From Bacteroidales bacterium UBA4345 (GTDB taxonomy: Bacteria; Bacteroidota; Bacteroidia; Bacteroidales; Paludibacteraceae): a stretch of 8,862 bases of DNA. The first letter of the stretch is position 1, and each line of letters begins with the position of its first letter. Under the pieces are notes generated by a model, which saw only the letters and a program-made list of their open reading frames with translations, made no database searches and had not been told where the DNA came from. The stretch covers positions 1 to 8,862 of the forward strand of contig DGTD01000082.1 of NCBI GenBank assembly GCA_002396385.1. Reading direction: 5' to 3'. The position numbers and the translations under genes are program-made. Positions 1 to 6,822 of this stretch are shown here, in pieces.

Positions 1-31
1 TGTTTCACTGATGTGGAACGGGGGACTTTTC

Positions 32-62
32 TTTTTTATATTTCGTCTCTTTTGTATATTTG
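32..62 (+). promoter_or_regulatory. Candidate Bacteroidetes-type promoter for the thiE-helicase operon
   Basis: The -7 element TATATTTG at 55-62 matches the Bacteroidetes consensus TAnnTTTG exactly. A T-run at 32-37 (TTTT instead of TTTG) lies about 19 nt upstream, so the -33 element is imperfect. Transcription would start around 68-71, leaving a leader of only about 15-18 nt before the thiE ATG at 86. A second near match, TATAATTTG at 65-73, has one extra base in the spacer and is the alternative -7 element. No ribosome binding site is visible. The first 85 bases contain no coding sequence that I can support. Confidence 0.45.
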
Positions 63-85
63 TCTATAATTTGTAACTATTTCTT

Positions 86-772
86 ATGAACGCTGACCAG
101 CTTTATAAATTCAACTTGCAGTTTATTACCCATTTCAATGACCTTTTTTCTTACTCCGACAGCGCTAAACTGGCGCTTGAGGGCGGTTGTAAATGGATTC
201 AGTTGCGTATGAAGGAGGCTTCTGACGGCGATGTCGAGGCGGTGGCCCGTGAACTTATGCCTCTCTGCAAAAAAAACGATGCAGTCTTCCTGCTTGACGA
301 CAGGGTCGAACTCTGCAAAAAAATAGGTGCCGACGGCGTTCATCTGGGAAAAAACGATATGCATCCCGCCGATGCTCGGAAAATACTGGGCGATGGCTTC
401 ATTATTGGTGGTACTTGCAACACCTTCGACGATGTGCTGAGGGTGAAGGACGATGTCGACTATATTGGCTGTGGACCTTTCCGCTATACGACTACTAAAA
501 AGAATCTGGCTCCTGTTCTCGGGCTGGACGGCTATAAAGATATTGTTTGGAATATGCGTTCGCAGGGGATTAATTCCCCTATTGTGGCGATTGGTGGCAT
601 TACTTGTGCCGACATTCCGAAAATTCTCGAAACGGGAGTGAATGGTATCGCCTTGTCGGGTACCATTCTTAATGCCGGTGACCCTGTTGCCGAAACCCGG
701 AACCTTCTTTCTACTATTTTTGCAAGCCCGACTCGCTCGTTCCTGTTTGGCGATGTTAACGAAGATATTTAA
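86..772 (+). CDS. thiE: Thiamine phosphate synthase (ThiE)
   Basis: This 228-residue protein is a TIM-barrel thiamine phosphate synthase, a cytoplasmic enzyme that joins HMP-pyrophosphate to thiazole phosphate to give thiamine monophosphate and pyrophosphate. Visible family motifs are QLRMK (39-43, pyrimidine pyrophosphate binding), LLDD (69-72, metal site), GVHLGKNDM (84-92), IGCGPFRYTTTKKN (127-140, equivalent to the GP-x(4-5)-T-x-TK thiazole phosphate loop), VAIGGI (167-172) and SG at 191-192. The PFRYTTTKKN form resembles the stand-alone ThiE of Bacteroides as I remember it. The ATG at 86 is chosen because the barrel begins about 10 residues later (LQFIT) and the candidate promoter lies just upstream. 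The last ~15 residues (from about 213) run past the end I expect for the family and look unstructured. The gene is 2 nt upstream of the large helicase gene and is almost certainly cotranscribed with it. No other thi gene and no recognisable TPP riboswitch is present; the leader is too short for one. Confidence 0.93.
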   Translation: MNADQLYKFNLQFITHFNDLFSYSDSAKLALEGGCKWIQLRMKEASDGDVEAVARELMPLCKKNDAVFLLDDRVELCKKIGADGVHLGKNDMHPADARKILGDGFIIGGTCNTFDDVLRVKDDVDYIGCGPFRYTTTKKNLAPVLGLDGYKDIVWNMRSQGINSPIVAIGGITCADIPKILETGVNGIALSGTILNAGDPVAETRNLLSTIFASPTRSFLFGDVNEDI

Positions 773-774
773 TA

Positions 775-3700
775 ATGGATAATACAGAAGTTGCGTCTAT
801 AAAACCGTCTCCAGTTGGGGTAGATTTCCAATATCTGCCTAAACTGAATTATGCGATGCACCACAATGGTGTCAGCCTTATCCGCTCTTTCGTGCTGTCA
901 AATACCTCTGCTGGCGATTTGAATAATCTAAGCGTGAGCATAATTCCTGCTGACCCTTTTTTCAAGAAAAACTGCTTTCAGGTTTCTGAATTGAAGAGAG
1001 AGCAGGTAATCGACCTCTCTTCTACCAAGTTGGAGTTGAATCCTTCCTTTATTGTCCAGTTGACGGAGAGGATGGAATCCTCTTTTACCGTTGAGGTGTC
1101 TGTTGCGGGTGAGGTGGTTTATTCACAAGACTATCCGATCTCTATCCTAACCTTTAACGAGTGGTCTGGTTATTCTGTATTTCCTTTTTTGTTGGCGTCT
1201 TTTGTCACTCCTAACGCGCCATCGGTTGCCCCTGTTTTAAAGCGTGCGGCTGGTATCTTGAAGGAATGGACCGGCGACAGTTCGCTCTCTGGCTACCAAC
1301 TGAAGGATGCCGACCGTGTGAAGAAGACGGCGGCTGCTATCTTCGAGGCGTTAAAGGAACTCCGTCTGGTTTATTGCGAACCGCCTGCCAGCTTCGAAAA
1401 AGATGGGCAGAGAATACGTCTTGCCGACGAAGTTGTTAAGGACAGGCTTGCTACTTGTATCGATACTTCTGTTTTGTATGCGTCGTGCCTGGAGGCAGCC
1501 GGACTCTATCCTTTGCTGGTTCTAGTTAAAGGCCACGCTTTTGCTGGCGTGTGGTTGGTCAGCGATACGCTGCCTGAATCGGTTTACGATGACCCGGCGT
1601 TACTTTCCAAACATGTCGCTTTGAATGATATCGTTTTAGTGGAAACTACCAAACTGGCGGAGGGATGCAGCTTCACTTTCGACGAAATTGCTGAACTGGG
1701 CGTAAGGCATTTGGACAAGCAAAGCGATTTCTTGTTCGTGGCCGATGTGGCCCGTTGCCGCTTTATGGGTGTGCACCCTTTACCAACCCGTGTTGTTGGC
1801 AATGATGGCCATTGGACAATTGACGAAAAGAGCCTTGAAGAGGTGAAACACGTCGAACCTGTGAAAATTGACCGTTACGAAATTCAGTCTCAATCGACTG
1901 CCGCTGTTACCAAACAAACTGTTTGGGAACGCAAATTGCTGGATCTCAGTCTACGCAATTCTCTACTGAACTGCCGTATTACGAAAAGGACGCTCTGTTT
2001 GCTGGTTTCTGATGTGGGAAGACTGGAAGACGCTCTGTTTGCTGGAGACGATTTCCAAATCTTTCCCCGTCTGCCGGAGATGGCACCGAATGATGAAAAG
2101 GACGATCTACTTACCTATGCGGTTTCCGGCCTTTGGAAAACAGGGCAGTTTGTGGAACAGCAATTGGCGAATAAACGCCTCTATTCGGTCTTGTCGGAAT
2201 CCGAGAATGCCAATGCTTTAAAGGCGCTTTACCGCGCTGCCAAACTGAGTGTTGAGGAAAGTGGTGCCAATTCGCTTTATCTGGCTTTGGGTATGCTTTG
2301 TTGGCAGGAACCCAAGGTACCAAAGAAACTGCTTGCCCCTATTTTACTTATCCCGATGGAGATGGTCCGACGCGGTGCCGGTTACGTGGTAAGAACCCGT
2401 GACGAGGAAACGCTCTTGAATGTGACTTTGCTGGAAATGCTGAGACAGAACTTCCATATACAGGTCCCTGGTCTTGACTCTTTGCCTGAAGATGAACATG
2501 GAATTGATGTGAAGAAGGTGCTCGATATATTCCGGAACGCTGTTATGGAGCAAAAAGGGTGGGACGTACTGGAAATGGCCGTTTTGGGGAATTTCTCGTT
2601 CAACAAGTTCATTATGTGGAACGATATCCATGCGAATATGGAGGAACTCCGGAAGAACAAGATCGTCGACAGCCTTATCCAAGGAAAACTTATGCTGAAT
2701 GTCGATTCTGACGAGGCTGGAGCCCGACAACTCGACCACCTGCTCTCGCCTGTTGAACTGGCTTTGCCTGTTGGTGCCGACTCTTCGCAACTAGAGGCTG
2801 TATATGCGGCTTCTGAAGGCCGGAGCTTTATATTGCACGGTCCTCCGGGTACTGGTAAAAGCCAAACTATTACGAATATTATCGCCAATGCCCTTTTCCA
2901 GGGCAAACGTGTGCTTTTTGCTGCCGAAAAGATGGCGGCGCTTTCTGTGGTTCAAAAACGTCTGGCAAAAATAGGCTTGGCTCCGTTCTGTCTTGAGGTT
3001 CATTCCAATAAGGCAAAAAAGAGCGATGTGTTGGCACAGTTGCAAGCATCTTCCGAAGTGACGAAGGTGAAGTCGCCTGCCGAGTTTGAGACTGAGGCCG
3101 CCAAACTGATGGAGCTTAGAATGCAACTTAACTCTTATGTAGAGAAACTGCACCAACCTTCCTCGTGCGGGGTGTCGCTTTACGAAGCGGTTACTCGCTT
3201 CTGTTTGTTGGAGAATCAGGGGATAGGCTCCGATTTTTCTGTTCCTGCCGATTTGCTGGCTTCTTTGTCGGCCGATAAACTCGCACTGTGGTCCGATGCT
3301 GTCGAACAATTGGCTATTGTGGCCGAAAGTTGCGGGCATCCGGCTACACATCCTTTGCGCTTGCTTTCGTTCGATAGTTATAGCCCCGACCTTCAGCAAA
3401 AGTTAACGGATGCGTGTGAAAAAAACATCGATTTGCTGAAGTTGGCGCGGAACCTTATTGGTGAACTTCGTTTGAACGCTGAAACGCACGAGAAATTTCA
3501 CCATGTGCTCTTGCTTTCTTCTGCAATTGCTGAATTGCCGGACCTTACGCCCGAATTGGTGCGGCAACCCGATGTACTGGCTAATAGTGAACACATTATC
3601 AATTTGTTGGAACATGGAAAACACATGCGGCAGATTTGCGATGAGCTGTGTGTTAGATATACCGATGGCGTCTTCGCACTGCCTGCCGAGGTCTTGAAGG

Positions 3701-6573
3701 CGGAATGGGATAAGGCCGGACAAAAGTGGGCGTTGCCTAAATGGATTAGCCGGCGCGGCATCCGGAAAAAACTGGAAACTTTTGCCAAAGGGACCGTCTC
3801 GTTACCTGCCGACCTCGATGCTGTTGTTGCATACCAACACGAAAAGGCGGCTTTCGAAAGCCAGCAGCACGTGCTCTCCCTTTTTGGCTCTCATCCTCGC
3901 ACTACGGTTGCCGATTGGGATGACTTGATTGCTATGGAGCGTGGTATGGTGGGTGTGCAGAAAGCGTTGAATGTTGTCGCCAACGATCTTGATCAGATGC
4001 TGGACTTCAAGAACTCGCTTGCACGACAGTTGGCTGACGGGTTCGCGTCGTTTAAGAATTATGGTGGTGCGCTCTATCTGCAACTGGCCGATATCTTTTC
4101 CAAATTAAAGGTGGCCGATGCCGAACTCTTCGCTTTGGGTAACTTGGACAGCGATGCGGTGCTAGACTCCTCGCTTCCTTTCGTCGATGCCCGCATTGAC
4201 GCACTTTCAACGGTAAGGAACAACTTGTCAAAACTGAAAGACCGTTTCAATTATTTGCTGGAACGGAAAAAAATGACTGGGGCGCAGCTCGAATGCTTTG
4301 TCTCTTTTGTAGAGAAAGACAGTGGTGTTCAGGCCACAGACTGGCGCAAAACCTTCGAATGCGGATTCTATAAATCGCTTGCGCTGTTCCTGTTCGCTCA
4401 AGACCCGGAAATGGCTTTGTTCAAAGGTGACATCTTCGAGTCGAATATCAAGCGGTTCCGTGATTTGAACGCCCAGTATCAAGAACTCGTTAAGGCCGAA
4501 CTTTTTGCCCGTTTGGCTTCCAGACATCCCGACTTTACCATTGAGGCCGCTAACAGTTCCGAGGTGGGTATACTGCAGAAAAACATCCACAACAAGGGCC
4601 GGGGAATGGCTTTGAGGTCGTTGTTCGACGCCATTCCGAATATGTTGAGCCGACTGACCCCTTGCTTGTTGATGAGCCCGATGAGCATCGCCCAATACCT
4701 CGATGTGAACAAGCACCCTAAATTCGACTTGGTGATTTTTGACGAGGCTTCGCAAATGCCTACCAGCGAGGCGGTTGGCGCTATCGCCAGAGGTGTGAAT
4801 GTGGTGGTGGTGGGCGACCCTAAACAAATGCCGCCTACTGCTTTCTTTACAACCAATACGGTCGAGGAGGAAGAACCTGGAATTGACGACTTGGAAAGCA
4901 TCCTCGACGACTGTCTGGCGTTGAGTATCCCTTCTAAATACCTCCGCTTCCACTATCGAAGCAAACATGAAAGCCTCATTGCCTTCAGCAATTCGCAGTA
5001 CTATGGCAGCAAACTGTGCTCGTTCCCTTCTCCCGACAACAGGGTCAGCAAGGTGACCTTCAATAAGGTGGAAGGACATTACGATAAGGGTAAGAGCCGG
5101 CAGAACAAGGCTGAGGCCCAGGCTGTGGTCGATGAGGTGGTGCGCAGGTTGAACGACGAGAATTTGCGCAAACGCAGCATTGGTATTGTTACTTTCAGTG
5201 TCGTGCAGCAGTCTTTAATCGATGACCTCCTTACTGAGGTGTTCGCGAAACAACCCGATCTTGATGCCTATGCCAACCAGTGTGCAGAGCCTATTTTTGT
5301 GAAGAATCTGGAAAACGTGCAGGGCGACGAACGCGATGTCATTCTTTTCTCGGTTGGTTACGGTCCCGATGAAAAAGGAAATGTAAGTATGAATTTCGGC
5401 CCATTGAACCAGGTCGGGGGTGAACGGAGGCTGAATGTGGCCGTATCGCGTGCTCGTTACGAAATGAAGGTGTTCTCGACACTGACCGCCGATATGATTG
5501 ATTTGAACCGGACCGATGCCGAAGGTGTGCGCGGCTTGAAGGAATTCCTGGCGTTCGCCCAACACGGAACGCGCGCGCTGACCGAAGGAGATATCGAAAC
5601 TATAAAGGGACGCGAAAGTATTGATGCTGTTATTGCTTCTGAATTAGGAAAATTAGGCTATGAGACCGATACTGAGGTGGGTAGCTCGAGCTTCAGAATA
5701 GATGTGGCGGTGGTCGACCCTTCCGATAAGGGACGCTATCTGCTGGGCATTGTTTGCGATGGCGACTCTTATTATGGCGCTGAAACTGCACGCGACCGCG
5801 AGGTCTGCCAGCCTGACATCTTACGCGGACTGGGGTGGAATATCGTGAAGGTTTGGACGGTCGACTGGTGGGAAGATAAGGAAATCGTGCTGAAGAAGAT
5901 TGTTGGAGCTCTGGAGAACGCTAAGATGGGAAAAAATGGAAGTTCCTATTCCGATCCTGCTAAACCTGCCGCGGTGAAATTGGAAGCCGTTCCTGTGGAT
6001 GGATGTTCCAATCGGGCGGGAGGCGTCGAAAAGGTGGCCTATAAGCTGGCGGAAACGGAGAAAGTGCCTCTTGGAACCGATGCTATGGTCTCGCCTGACG
6101 CTGTTCCCGTTCTCGAACGGCAGATGAAGACTATTGTGTCTGTTGAATCTCCTGTGACGGTCAACTATCTTTTCCATAAAGTGATGGAGGCCTGCGAGGT
6201 CTCGCGGATGACTCAGCGTGTGGAAACGCGTCTCAAGGAAGTGCTTGACCGGTGCTCGTTTATAGTGACAGATAACGGACGGCAGGCGGTTGTTTGGGCT
6301 GATGCCGATGCTGCCCAATCGCTCAACTGCTTCCGGTCGCCGTCTGAACGAGACAGCTCCGATATCCCCGTAGAGGAATACGCATGCGCTATGCGTTTTG
6401 TGCTGGCACAACAGTTGTCGTTGGGTACAGACGACCTGAAACGGCAGACTTCTTTGCAGATGGGCTTCGCTAGAATGGGCGGCAACCTCGACGAAATGCT
6501 GTCTCTGGCACTCGTCCAGCTTCAAAACACCAACCTGGTGGAGGTGGCCGACAACAAAGTGAAATTGGTTTAA
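775..6573 (+). CDS. DUF4011 / SF1 helicase / Vsr-like nuclease multidomain protein with transglutaminase-like N-terminus
   Basis: A cytoplasmic protein of 1932 residues with no signal peptide or membrane segment. Domains in order: a beta-rich Ig-like region (about 1-125) ending in a conserved-looking EWSG; a transglutaminase-like domain (about 150-320) with C228, GHAF with H254, and E290 as a possible triad; a DUF4011 domain (about 383-640) with WERKLLDLSLRNSLLN (384-399), LALGMLCW (503-510) and APILLIP (521-527); and an SF1 Upf1-like helicase (AAA_11/AAA_12). Helicase motifs are Q672, Walker A GPPGTGKS (689-696), Ia around 713-725, CLLMSP (1297-1302), Walker B DEAS (1323-1326), GDPKQMPP (1347-1354), FHYRS (1392-1396), NVQGDERDV (1514-1522) and RRLNVAVSRA (1551-1560), with a long helical insertion (about 740-1270). 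A nuclease-like domain (about 1605-1710) shows FRID (1640-1643), GIVCDGD (1658-1664), ARDRE and LGWNIVKVW. The C-terminal ~145 residues look DUF3320/winged-helix-like. All helicase motifs are intact, so ATPase activity is likely. I recall a DUF4011-helicase-Vsr arrangement reported as an antiphage gene (hhe); a defence role here is inference. The ATG at 775 is 2 nt after the thiE stop, which suggests translational coupling. Confidence 0.9.
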   Translation: MDNTEVASIKPSPVGVDFQYLPKLNYAMHHNGVSLIRSFVLSNTSAGDLNNLSVSIIPADPFFKKNCFQVSELKREQVIDLSSTKLELNPSFIVQLTERMESSFTVEVSVAGEVVYSQDYPISILTFNEWSGYSVFPFLLASFVTPNAPSVAPVLKRAAGILKEWTGDSSLSGYQLKDADRVKKTAAAIFEALKELRLVYCEPPASFEKDGQRIRLADEVVKDRLATCIDTSVLYASCLEAAGLYPLLVLVKGHAFAGVWLVSDTLPESVYDDPALLSKHVALNDIVLVETTKLAEGCSFTFDEIAELGVRHLDKQSDFLFVADVARCRFMGVHPLPTRVVGNDGHWTIDEKSLEEVKHVEPVKIDRYEIQSQSTAAVTKQTVWERKLLDLSLRNSLLNCRITKRTLCLLVSDVGRLEDALFAGDDFQIFPRLPEMAPNDEKDDLLTYAVSGLWKTGQFVEQQLANKRLYSVLSESENANALKALYRAAKLSVEESGANSLYLALGMLCWQEPKVPKKLLAPILLIPMEMVRRGAGYVVRTRDEETLLNVTLLEMLRQNFHIQVPGLDSLPEDEHGIDVKKVLDIFRNAVMEQKGWDVLEMAVLGNFSFNKFIMWNDIHANMEELRKNKIVDSLIQGKLMLNVDSDEAGARQLDHLLSPVELALPVGADSSQLEAVYAASEGRSFILHGPPGTGKSQTITNIIANALFQGKRVLFAAEKMAALSVVQKRLAKIGLAPFCLEVHSNKAKKSDVLAQLQASSEVTKVKSPAEFETEAAKLMELRMQLNSYVEKLHQPSSCGVSLYEAVTRFCLLENQGIGSDFSVPADLLASLSADKLALWSDAVEQLAIVAESCGHPATHPLRLLSFDSYSPDLQQKLTDACEKNIDLLKLARNLIGELRLNAETHEKFHHVLLLSSAIAELPDLTPELVRQPDVLANSEHIINLLEHGKHMRQICDELCVRYTDGVFALPAEVLKAEWDKAGQKWALPKWISRRGIRKKLETFAKGTVSLPADLDAVVAYQHEKAAFESQQHVLSLFGSHPRTTVADWDDLIAMERGMVGVQKALNVVANDLDQMLDFKNSLARQLADGFASFKNYGGALYLQLADIFSKLKVADAELFALGNLDSDAVLDSSLPFVDARIDALSTVRNNLSKLKDRFNYLLERKKMTGAQLECFVSFVEKDSGVQATDWRKTFECGFYKSLALFLFAQDPEMALFKGDIFESNIKRFRDLNAQYQELVKAELFARLASRHPDFTIEAANSSEVGILQKNIHNKGRGMALRSLFDAIPNMLSRLTPCLLMSPMSIAQYLDVNKHPKFDLVIFDEASQMPTSEAVGAIARGVNVVVVGDPKQMPPTAFFTTNTVEEEEPGIDDLESILDDCLALSIPSKYLRFHYRSKHESLIAFSNSQYYGSKLCSFPSPDNRVSKVTFNKVEGHYDKGKSRQNKAEAQAVVDEVVRRLNDENLRKRSIGIVTFSVVQQSLIDDLLTEVFAKQPDLDAYANQCAEPIFVKNLENVQGDERDVILFSVGYGPDEKGNVSMNFGPLNQVGGERRLNVAVSRARYEMKVFSTLTADMIDLNRTDAEGVRGLKEFLAFAQHGTRALTEGDIETIKGRESIDAVIASELGKLGYETDTEVGSSSFRIDVAVVDPSDKGRYLLGIVCDGDSYYGAETARDREVCQPDILRGLGWNIVKVWTVDWWEDKEIVLKKIVGALENAKMGKNGSSYSDPAKPAAVKLEAVPVDGCSNRAGGVEKVAYKLAETEKVPLGTDAMVSPDAVPVLERQMKTIVSVESPVTVNYLFHKVMEACEVSRMTQRVETRLKEVLDRCSFIVTDNGRQAVVWADADAAQSLNCFRSPSERDSSDIPVEEYACAMRFVLAQQLSLGTDDLKRQTSLQMGFARMGGNLDEMLSLALVQLQNTNLVEVADNKVKLV
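1989..2045 (+). repeat. 17-bp perfect direct repeat inside the DUF4011 coding region, read in two frames
   Basis: The 17-mer beginning GACGCTCTG and ending TTTGCTGG occurs at 1989-2005 and again at 2029-2045, exactly 40 nt apart. Because 40 is not a multiple of three, the first copy is read as part of RTLCLLV (residues ~405-411) and the second as DALFAG (419-424). The reading frame is open throughout, and the protein between the copies fits the usual DUF4011 pattern, so there is no obvious frameshift. It may be a local template-switch scar or chance. Confidence 0.7.
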
Positions 6574-6639
6574 ACGGAAGTCTTTAATAGACTCATTTTG
6601 CAACTTGTTTCAATATTCTTTAAAGATTTGTGAAATATT

Positions 6640-6671
6640 TTTGAACAATTGGCATTTTTCTCCTATTTTTG
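6640..6671 (+). promoter_or_regulatory. Bacteroidetes-type promoter of the frd operon
   Basis: TTTG at 6640-6643, a 20-nt spacer, then TATTTTTG at 6664-6671. Both elements match the Bacteroidetes primary sigma factor consensus (TTTG, 19-21 nt, TAnnTTTG) exactly. Transcription is expected to start near 6677-6681, giving a leader of about 145 nt before frdC. No equally good match exists between 6690 and the frdC start; the TTTG boxes at 6720-6723 and 6729-6732 have only degenerate -7 partners, such as TAAATTGT at 6742-6749. Confidence 0.65.
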
Positions 6672-6689
6672 TTTCTGCTCATTGTGGGT

Positions 6690-6712
6690 AAAAGGCATTT
6701 TTGTGCCTTTTT
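6690..6712 (+). terminator. Intrinsic terminator-like hairpin in the frd leader
   Basis: AAAAGGCA (6690-6697) pairs perfectly with TGCCTTTT (6704-6711) around a 6-nt loop, and the right arm runs into a T-tract (6708-6712). The stem has only three G-C pairs flanked by A-U pairs, so it is weak to moderate; the A-tract/T-tract symmetry would let it work on both strands. It lies about 117 nt past the helicase stop codon and could end that operon. It also lies only about 10 nt after the predicted frd transcription start, so it would additionally be in the frd mRNA and could attenuate or stabilise it. Confidence 0.5.
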
Positions 6713-6822
6713 GTGTCCGTTTGTGGGGTTTGGCTCTACATTAAATTGTATTGTCCTTTAATCGGCAAAACATCGAAAAAATATTAATAAACAATAAATT
6801 ACTAAAACAAATTGCATTTCTT
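6713..6822 (+). promoter_or_regulatory. A-rich 5' leader of frdC
   Basis: This is untranslated sequence between the hairpin and the frdC ATG. The first third is T/G-rich with two TTTG boxes. From about 6766 it becomes very A-rich and is likely unstructured, which is typical of Bacteroidetes leaders for well-translated genes without a Shine-Dalgarno sequence. An in-frame TTG at 6751 could formally extend frdC by 24 residues, but the extension (MSFNRQNIEK...) does not resemble the family N-terminus and its codons are A-rich, so I treat it as leader. I recognise no riboswitch or small RNA. Confidence 0.5.

Noticed and set aside
63..85. TPP riboswitch upstream of thiE
   Set aside because: The visible leader is under 20 nt from the best promoter and shows none of the conserved THI-box segments; a riboswitch further upstream cannot be judged because the window begins at position 1.
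2344..3399. Several minus-strand open frames of 148-202 residues
   Set aside because: They overlap each other and the DUF4011/Walker A coding region, which is clearly the real frame.
4228..5079. 283-residue open frame on the minus strand inside the helicase gene
   Set aside because: It lies antisense to conserved helicase motifs (Walker B, GDPKQ), its composition is that of a reverse-frame shadow (rich in H, R, Q), and no family is recognisable.
6579..6593. Small inverted repeat AGTCT-N5-AGACT just after the helicase stop
   Set aside because: The stem is only 5 bp and the following CATTTTG is a poor T-tract; too weak to call a terminator compared with the hairpin at 6690-6712.
5821..6603. 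260-residue open frame on the minus strand over the helicase 3' end
   Set aside because: It is antisense to the nuclease and C-terminal domains, has no recognisable motif or promoter of its own, and its residue make-up mirrors the sense codons.
6751..6822. 24-residue N-terminal extension of FrdC from a TTG codon
   Set aside because: The family protein starts at MWLFNSSIGKK; the extension is encoded by A-rich leader sequence and has no homologous counterpart that I know of.
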